DNA of 25,114 nucleotides, taken from Lenisia limosa. Its lineage: Eukaryota > Breviatea. The notes under the pieces were generated by a model that ran no database searches, was not told the DNA's origin, and saw only the letters and a program-made list of their open reading frames with translations. A program made the translations under genes and the position numbers. Location: assembly GCA_001655205.1 (NCBI GenBank), contig LPNZ01009355.1:1-25114 (forward strand), given 5' to 3'. Shown here one piece after another: positions 10,401 through 18,000 of this stretch. Numbering within the stretch: position 1 is the stretch's first letter; the number at the start of each line of letters is the position of its first letter.

Positions 10401-12958
10401 AGGGAATGTGAATAACCTGGGGTGGTAAGCAGCCGAGAAAAAACATTCAAAAAACATATCAATTATTGAATGGGTTAACCATTTTCAGAAATAATCGAAT
10501 CTCTATTTAGAGTCTATTGCTAACAAAACAAACCTCCACAATTGGTTCCTTGTCCATTCGTCGCACTTTGCGTTTGCGTGGCATTCGTGGCTGAGGCGGA
10601 CTTCTATATTTGAGAGCTTCTGAAGTCGGACTCGCCTCTGTAGTTGTCTTTTTAGGAGGTTCACGAGGGGTGGTTTGTGTGGTCATTGCCTTATATGGGT
10701 TCAAAAGTCGGTCCAGTTCGTCACTGGACAGGGGTGACGTGGCAACAGAAGCAGTTGGCGGCTTGAAAGTCATTTGTGGCGGCGGCGTGGGCTCTTTTTC
10801 TGGTGATGCGGGGGTGGGGACTTCTTCTCGAGGTGCTGGGCTGGGGTGTAAGCCTTTTGACATAGTAAAACCCATTGTATAGACAAGTTAAACAGTCTTT
10901 GATTGATATAATAATATAAAGCATACAGTATCAGAGGTAAGTGTTGATCATTTTAGTGTTTACAATTAAAGCGATCAACTTTCTCGGATAGTGTTTTTAA
11001 TTGCTACTTCATCAAGATATATTTTTCTCTCAATAAAAGCGCAAAATATTTAACGATGCGCAATCCATCTAAGATAGCCAAGAATTATGTTGCAACAAAA
11101 CGCGGAATAGAACGCATCATGAATGGGGAACAGAATCAACAACTGCCTGAGAAAAGAAATCCAAACGAACAAGGTTGAAAAAGACATACCTGGTGGACCG
11201 TGGAGGACTCTCCAAAACCGAGGGCTCTGCGGTGATAGCGGATAGTTGGCTCATGCTGAGGCGGCCGGAAGCGGCAAGGTCAAGGTCAGAGAGACCCGGG
11301 TCGGGGTCACCGAGGCTCGACAGCTCACTGACCATAGATCGCTGAGATAGTTCGCTTACAAGCGACCTGGGAGGTGAGAGTTTCATGCCTTTTGTTGTGT
11401 GCTAAAGGTCTCAAAGAAAACAGGTTTTATAGATTAATCTAAGCTGAATATCAATACGTTGTCAGACTATTTACGACCCTAGGAAGCCACTAATAACAGC
11501 AATCCTAGCGTGGCAGTACTTAGGGCTTCACTTCGGTTCGAAAAAAGACTGAGTTTCTCGATAAATCCTCGAAAACTATCAACATTTTACCAAAAATTTT
11601 CAGACCACTGAAGCCCAAACAGTACTGATTCCCATTCAACATACAAGGTGTTTTGTATTCCTCGAATGTAATACGCTATGATGAGAGCCTTAGCTAACCT
11701 GTGTGATTGAGATAGTTTCGGCGGTCGCGGTGAGAGGTCACTGAGCGTGATGGGCAGGGATGGCTCCGAAGGCTGAATGGTGTTAATGTTATTGATGTTA
11801 ATGTTATTGATGTTAATGTTATTGACGTTAATAGATATTGATGATAGTGTTAACGGTAATGTTGTTGATTGAGTTTTGATGGTAAAAGCAATTAAATACA
11901 CTGACATGTCTGGCATAATAAATTGAATACAGAGGACCCCTCTCTCATAACACAAATCCCACAGTAAAGTTGACCTCCTCAAAATCGCTGATGCTTGGCC
12001 CCGTATCGTGCACGTCAGACTGGTCCGCAGACTACAAAATAAGAAATAAAAAAGGAATATCTTCCGATGCCGCCCATATTGTCCTTTCTAAAAGTGATAT
12101 TGCCTACTTTGTTCATACAGTGGGCAGATGAAAGTGTTTTTCGAGGGAATAAATCAAAATATGCTCTGCTTTACGACATTTCATTGATTATTCCGAATAN
12201 NNNNNNNNNNNNNNNNNNNNNNNNNNNNNNNNNNNNNNNNNNNNNNNNNNNNNNNNNNNNNNNNNNNNNNNNNNNNNNNNNNNNNNNNNNNNNNNAGACT
12301 CATGCACAGGTGTCTCAAGTTCGTCTGCCCCGGGCCGAACGTCCTAAACCTATCAGAAACTAGACCCCTTTGGTTCAAAAAAAAAATACTTGAGTTTTGA
12401 TTCTCAATAAATCTCGATTATTTATATAGGGGTATTGAATAGAAAGTGAAGCTCTAAATCGTGTGCTTTACCTTAATTGTGTATTAGAGATAGGGCTTCG
12501 TGCATTGGAAATTAATTGCCGAATTTTGAAGTGAAATATATTGTCATGGGAACTCTATTTCAGACACTTTAATTTCAATTAATTTCTTCAAAAAATTAAT
12601 TGCACTAAGTCCTAATTAGACACGCTTCCACATGTTGAACAACCAGTCTGAAATAAGGCCTGGTTTTGGATGCAATGCCAATATATTACTCAAAAAAATT
12701 CCAATCAAAAGGCAAGACAAACACAGAATAGTCTAACAATATCAATGATGACTAGAGCTTCACTTCGGTTCAAAAAAGACCAAATTTCTCGATATATCCT
12801 CGAAAACAATCGATAATTACTGGTCTTTTTCAAACCGAAGTGAAGCCCTAATCACGGCATACCCCCCACCCCAGTCCGTTACTAACAGGCCCGCCGACTT
12901 CCTCAACTTGCTCTGGCACCGGCGATGGCACGCGACCGCGCATGACGTCATGTCCATC
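7447..12958 (-). CDS. Uncharacterised Ser/Pro-rich protein with recurrent acidic S-D-L motifs
   Basis: Function not recognised. Exons on the complement: 12958-12863, 12343-12296 (into gap), 12031-11975, 11772-11699, 11401-11190, 10840-10534, 10416-10325, 10009-9895, 9759-9662, 9519-9402, 9292-9193, 8882-8782, 8508-8439, 8322-8274, 8169-8082, 7752-7600, 7524-7447. Nearly all phases agree; the 11699-to-11401 junction does not close without an extra 19-nt exon (11624-11606). ATG 12943 (MRGRVPSPVPEQ) or 11386 (MKLSPPRSLVSELS) could be the start. The protein is low-complexity and charged, with short acidic motifs (PSISDFEE, ITLSDLS, PGLSDLDLA, SSDELDRLL, WSDLDALLDNSDEED), basic clusters (PRKRKVRR, KEKKKR) and a more ordered stretch, YLNKLSVTWTPALMELSDLA then TRWLQRRVWIARGLDPMVEE. 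No signal peptide or membrane segment. It may be two genes, split near 11390. Confidence 0.7.
7804..7872. mobile_element. Family A MITE, left end truncated
   Basis: Core agactgaaattctcgataaa and intact right end aagtgaagccctag. It lies in the intron 7753-8081. Confidence 0.75.
8897..9161. other. Assembly gap (N) at an intronic G/C run
   Basis: This 265-base gap starts directly after a 12-13-base G run. On the minus strand the run is the poly-C tract before the CAG acceptor of exon 8782-8882. Phase is conserved across it (1 out, 1 in), so an exon inside is possible but not required. Confidence 0.95.
10134..10190. other. Assembly gap (N)
   Basis: A 57-base gap in the intron 10010-10324, immediately left of a family A element. 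Confidence 0.95.
10194..10293. mobile_element. Family A MITE
   Basis: Full palindromic copy, tagggcttcacttcggttcg ... gaaccgaagtgaagctcta, with the atcgatat centre. It lies in the intron 10010-10324, only 32 bp from the exon at 10325. Confidence 0.9.
11521..11617. mobile_element. Family A MITE
   Basis: Left end tagggcttcacttcggttcg, right end degenerate (ccactgaagccc). Flanks share cagtact on both sides, a possible target duplication. It lies between exons 11699 and 11401. Confidence 0.85.
11781..11832. repeat. 15-bp minisatellite at an intron 3' end
   Basis: About 3.4 copies of tgttaatgttattga end 9 bp from the acceptor of the minus-strand exon 11699-11772. On the transcript it is an A/T/C-rich array occupying the position of the branch point and polypyrimidine tract. 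Confidence 0.85.
12200..12295. other. Assembly gap (N)
   Basis: A 96-base gap cutting into the minus-strand exon whose right part is 12296-12343 (DVRPGADELETPVHES). The end of that exon is hidden. Confidence 0.95.
12377..12456. mobile_element. Degenerate family A-like remnant
   Basis: It contains gattctcaataaatctcga and a right edge agtgaagctcta that resemble family A, with the rest eroded. It is in the intron 12344-12862, which also holds a family C and an intact family A copy. Confidence 0.4.
12492..12614. mobile_element. Family C MITE
   Basis: Ends agggcttcgtgcattgg and attaattgcactaagtccta are imperfect inverted repeats. It shares about 120 bp with 6121-6250. Its first nine bases match the family A terminus, then diverge. 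It lies in the intron 12344-12862. Confidence 0.7.
12753..12850. mobile_element. Family A MITE
   Basis: tagagcttcacttcggttca ... aaaccgaagtgaagcccta, a near-perfect palindrome of about 98 bp, in the intron just downstream of exon 12863-12958. Confidence 0.9.
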
Positions 12959-13162
12959 CTTTGAATGTAAGCTTGCGGCTTTACCCAGGGGCACCAAAAA
13001 AAAAGGGGGGGGGGGTAAGGATAAGAAAAGAAGGCAAAATTAACATCATCATAAATTGCATTGACAATTGAAAGCTGTTTTGGTGATTCGAATTTGGAGA
13101 ATAGCAGCTTAAAATAGCAGAAAACAAATGTGAATATAATCTGAAAAGATAATACATAATAT

Positions 13163-13758
13163 GTGGGTCCTCAAAGCTCCGGACATCATTCAAAATTTAC
13201 CGGACACATCAAAACTCCCGGAAAGCTTGAAGTTGACACCTTGTATAGGCCAATGTCAGTGTTTGTTTTTAAAAAAACTGCTTCGACAGACACATAGAGA
13301 AATTGACCTCCTAATGTTCCCCAACTTTTTTTTTTCAAGGATTTTTTTCTGAATCTTACCCTCTTTGAGAGTTAAGAAAAAAAAAAAGCACCCATCGGAG
13401 TAATTGGTTCCGGGTTCCCCTTTGCTTTGGCTATGTAATGGTGAATTCTGAGAGAAAAAATGCTCAAAAATAGCACTGTCTACAAGGGTGAACTTTCCCA
13501 GATAGTTGCCATTTATTCCTTGAATGATGGCCTTTAATAACGGTTTTGCATGTTTTTGACAGTATTTGGACCGTAAATAGAGAGCTTGGGGACTTAATTT
13601 GGTTTGATTAGACAATATATGAAGTAGGCGTTTTATCCTTTGATTAAGATTGAAATTACTTTCGAAAACAAAAGGGAAATAGGTTTATGATGAACTCAAG
13701 CTGTCCGGGAGTTTTGATGTGTTTAGTGAATTTTGAATAATGTTCGGAGCTTTGACTA
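13163..13758. mobile_element. ~590-bp element with ~65-bp terminal inverted repeats
   Basis: The left end (tcaaagctccggacatcatt ... acatcaaaactcccgg ... gcttgaagttga) is matched in reverse complement by the right end (tgaactcaagctgtccggga, gttttgatgtgtttagtgaa, gttcggagctttga) over about 65 bp with some mismatches. The AT-rich interior has one 119-codon minus-strand open frame that I do not recognise and do not call as a gene. This looks like a non-autonomous DNA transposon. No clear target duplication was found. It ends about 40 bp before a plus-strand start codon. Confidence 0.7.
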
Positions 13759-13795
13759 TACATATATTTATATATACAGACTTTACCGTAAAGGC

Positions 13796-14395
13796 ATGTC
13801 AATGGAAAAGTGGACTGTTAATCCTACTGCAGAAGAGGAGATCGCCATGGGAAAATGGGATGATGCTTTTAGCTCCAGTGAGTTGTTATTTTACTTAAGA
13901 GTTATACACGCGCTTCTCTTTATACTTTTGGAACTATTTCTGATCATCAGTACGATGCCTGCTGTATTAATTGCGGGATACCTGTTTGTCTACTTGTTGA
14001 AGTATCATTCTAGTACTCTTCAGAACCGACAATGGTACACGTTGACGTCTACGGTTTCAAGGGTTGTACCTTATCACCAAGGGAGTACGTACCGCCTTCC
14101 CTGTGAAGGTGCGTTGAATTTGGTAGAACTGTTATAATATGATAGTAGAATCATATACAAAGTATTTATGACAGTGTTCGTTGTCAAATCCCCAGAGGAT
14201 CATCAAGGCAAACCTAATCCTGAGCGATGATGAGTACACGCTCAAGGCTAAAGGCCATTCGGCTGGCTCTGCCAAAGGTTGAGATGCCTGCCCGTTGGTA
14301 TGCGGGTCAAAAAACTACGTATTTTTTCAAAATTAAATATCTCTTCTCATTTAGACAGACGAAGCTATCAAGGTGAAACTCGGGGCAATGCGTGA
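13796..14395 (+). CDS. Small unrecognised plus-strand protein, four exons
   Basis: Exons 13796-13877 (MSMEKWTVNPTAEEEIAMGK...), 14024-14088 (PTMVHVDVYGFKGC...), 14196-14277 (RIIKANLILSDDEYTLKAKG...) and 14355-14395 (RRSYQGETRGNA, stop TGA). Phases run 1, 0, 1, stop, giving about 89 residues, acidic at the N-terminus and basic at the C-terminus. No motif recognised. The first exon may instead be internal, because an acceptor-like tatatacag lies at 13771-13779. AT-rich tatattta-type sequence sits just upstream, next to the inverted-repeat element. The last exon is the least certain. Confidence 0.5.
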
Positions 14396-14576
14396 TCCCC
14401 CCACTCCTCTCTAAACCGTTTCTTGTTTCAGATTGTGGGTCTGATTAGATTGTTTTGATTGTACTTTTATGTTGCTTTGCTTTTATGAATTTTCAAAATG
14501 CCATCGAGTTTGAATATGTTATCCAAATATTTGGCGATAAAGACTGTCCTTTTTTTTGATATCAAGGTTGTCAGCA

Positions 14577-14815
14577 TTCAAACTGCCTGCGTTATGCGAT
14601 GGGGGTTTTACAACATTGGTACGGATAATGCGCAGCAGGACCACGCCTATGCGAATGCAAAGATGGCGGTTCAGGCCAATCCGCTATTCAACAGCTCCTT
14701 CCCTCCCTTCGCCTCAAGCTTCCCTCCCTTCGCCTCAAGACGGTTGTTCGATCCAGACTCCCCTTCGCGCCCAAAATCGGACCCAGCCCCAAGTTTTAAT
14801 CAACTGATTACCCAG
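14577..14815 (+). CDS. Probable plus-strand exon, gene unknown
   Basis: Well-composed codons from an acceptor (gttgtcag) at 14576 to a donor (GTAGGA) at 14816. It reads ...DNAQQDHAYANAKMAVQANP and then a 7-residue duplication SFPPFAS-SFPPFAS caused by a 21-bp tandem repeat. Its entry phase (2) does not fit the exon at 14277, so it is either a separate gene or an intervening exon is missing. The reverse strand also has an open frame over 14680-14790, so this is not certain. Confidence 0.4.
14697..14739. repeat. 21-bp tandem duplication, in frame
   Basis: Two copies of ttccctcccttcgcctcaag(c/a), together encoding a repeated SFPPFAS on the plus strand. Confidence 0.85.
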
Positions 14816-15026
14816 GGTAGGATAATAAACAAAGAGGGAAAGATAAAAAAGAACATGAAGGGAGGAAGGAGACATATCGAAAATAAAGAATGTGCCTTGG
14901 TGGAAATAATAAAAAGTATAAAAAAGGGGGGGAGTAATATCAGTCCAGAGCTGTCCACATATTATGAATTATAGCTGTGCCATATGGTAGGATATATATA
15001 TATATCATGTCGCTATGGTGATGTAC

Positions 15027-18000
15027 CTCATCATCTGTTTCACTGAGTTCTTCATAGAAGCTACTCATAGAATCACCCAAAGACGAAACGTTCCGTCTAA
15101 GGTGTGAACAAAGGGTCAAAGATCTAAAAGTACTACGAAAACTAAGAATAAAAAAATAAACTCGTGTTTCAAAAGTAACAACCACAGGCTACACTGTGCA
15201 TAATATATCCAGGGCTTCACCTCGGTCGGTTCGATAAAAGACTGAATTTCTCGATAAATCCGCAAAAACTATCGATATTTATAGGGTTTTTTTTAACCGA
15301 AGTGAAGGCCTAAATATAGTATCCCAAACCCTTGCATGTGCTTCATATTGGCATACGAGGAGAAAGCCGGTGGTGCAGCTGGAGCTGGAACGCGAATACT
15401 CTAAATATTAAGATAAGAGACAAGGGAACTAAACTAAAAAAAAACAATGGAAAAAAATTGAAAAAGCACAGGGAGAGGGGGGAGGGACTTGTTTTGCTGT
15501 GTTGTAACGTAAAAAAAGGAGAGAGAGAGAAAGAGAAAGGCGATCCTAGTATAAATGACCCACTCCCACCGGCCCTTCATCGTCACTCGACATATCAAAA
15601 GTTTCCGAGTCTAAACTGATCAGATTGTGGTAGAAAACAAGAGTCATAAAGATCTGGTCAAATTGGATATTTGGAAGAAGCCTCACACATCACCATTTTG
15701 AATTAGCAATAAAATATGAAATTGGACAACTTACCCATAATAACAGGCTTTAGTGGGGCTGTAGATGACATTTCTACACAATAAGAAACGATAAAAAGTA
15801 AACTACCTTGTCCTGATTCAGCAACCACTTTCAGGATCTTTCTCTTCTGCTCCCCTTTGAGAATTAGGGACTCCAGCTGGAGAGCTTTACTCAGACGTTC
15901 TTTAGAAGGATCTCGACTCACTAAAATGTAAGTACAAAGGAATTTTGATACCACAAGGCTGAGCAAAACAAAGTATATGCTGTCGTTTCTATATACTATA
16001 TGAATATGTATGAGATTATATAGTTTTGATCCTAAGAACCGTCGTAACCCTACACCCGAACCCAAAAACGAAACCCATTTGCATATGATATGCTCTTCTC
16101 AGAGGCACAAGAAAAACCAAGACCACCTCCATAAACATTAAACGAAACTTAAACCGAAATGATAAAACGGGACACACTCACTTGAAGTTGGCGAAGTTGG
16201 GAGCTGGTAAGTTGGCGAATGCCTTGGCGAAGACACTGTCAAGTCAGAGTTGCCTTGAAAAGAGATTCACTTTAGTAGAGACTATCTCTGAGCTTTACTA
16301 TCAAAGATTTATCAAAATACTAGGCAATCAGTAATGCTAACTAAAAAGCCCTACACTTGGTATTGCATATTAAGCTACGCATTATTCAATAGCCCTGTTC
16401 CTTTATCACCCCATTTTCCTCGTAGCATGGAGGTCATCCTTTTGCACGCTGACACCCACCTGTGGTGCCCGGTGCAGACGGCGGAAGCGGGGCGTTAAGT
16501 GGATTCGGGCTGAAAGGGGGGACAGTCGGTGATGGTTGGCGCACAACAATCTCGACAGGGGGCGGTAGACTCATCTTGCGTGAGGAAGCCTGGACAATTA
16601 AAATTAGGGGATTTCACTTTGGTTCACAAAAAAATCGGGAAATATCGATAGTTTTCGAGGATTATCGAGAATTTCAGTCTTTTTTTTGAACCGAAGTGAA
16701 GCCCTACTTTGAACCAAAGTGAAGCCCTTGTTAGAATTCATTGATGGTGGAGAATACAATACTATCAATCCGCATCCTTTACCAACGGGATTGTCTTTTG
16801 ACCAAAGAGAAGTCTACCCCCTCCCCCACCTGGGGCCGCGGCATCCAAGCCTGGAGGGGGGCTGGGTTGATCATGGAGGTGGCTCTTCTAACTGGGTAAG
16901 TTGGTGTCAAGCCGTGTGGAAGAATCAAGGGAAACGCCCGATATTATAATTTTCTTGCGGTGGAACGCGCATTGAAACTGATTTACATAATGGTACCAAT
17001 TAAGACTCAGAAAACGGCAACAAATGTATTTCCCAGGCAAGTTTCAACAGTAGTCAATACGCAGTAATAAACAAGGAATTTCCACTCGCCGGTGATCGAG
17101 CATCCCCCCCTCCCAACCGCCTCGTCGTTATGACGGCTGCGGGTGTGAGAGTTGCAGATAAGTCCTCAGCCGTGGCTGGCCTAAATCTTTGATTAGCGCG
17201 TATTAGATGCGAATAGATTTTCAATTACCTCGAAGGATTTATTGCAACAAAACACATATCGTATACAATACACATTGATCCCATTACAGTCCCTCACATT
17301 TGCGTTGGGGGAGAGTTTCTAACAAGGGGCTGTTCCTGGACCGGCTCAACCTTGGGAGTGATTGGGATAAAAGGGATATGGTTGGGGATAAAAAAATGGT
17401 AAAGTTGGGAATACAACTAGATGATTTGAAACCCAGTAAGAACGCACCAGAGTTGGGACGTTGTTGGCCTGGTGCTCAGTCGTTGTAACTTCCGAAGCAA
17501 GAGAAGCGTCAGTTTCCCCTATAGAAGAGGGTGCAAGGTTGGAGCCATCCCTCTCGAGAAGGCTCGGTAATGACCCCTGTTTGGCCTCGCGACGGGCAAG
17601 ATCCTGACCCAGGCGCTGGGCGGAAGTGTCACGTGACATTCCATCAGAAAACTCCGACCGCGCGGCCGTATTGGATGTCGAACTTCTGAGGTCCGCTGGG
17701 TTAACAAAGCCGGCCAGCTTCGACTCTGAGGGGGTTAAAGGGTGTCGTCAGGGTTGTGGCGATGCTCTTTGCTAATACACAGAATATTAAAAAGAAAAAT
17801 AGTTGCTTTGGTCAATATTATGCAGAAAAAGGAATACTCAAAAGGTAAGATAATCACATTGTTGTCATCAATTATTTAAAAGAGAATAAATATTCAATAT
17901 CATATTTCAAAAGCCTTTTTGGAAGAGAAATGAAGCTCCGCTCCAACAATGGGCTTTGATACACAAACGCCAACTTTGGAGATTAAGGAAGTCGATTCGA

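Noticed and set aside
13256-13615. 119-codon minus-strand open frame inside the inverted-repeat element
   Set aside because: Composition is AT-driven, with a poly-F stretch from an A run. No transposase motif is visible, so it is more likely fortuitous.
14979-15010. Microsatellite (ta)n near 14992-15005 as a regulatory site
   Set aside because: A short AT dinucleotide run of a kind expected by chance in AT-rich introns.
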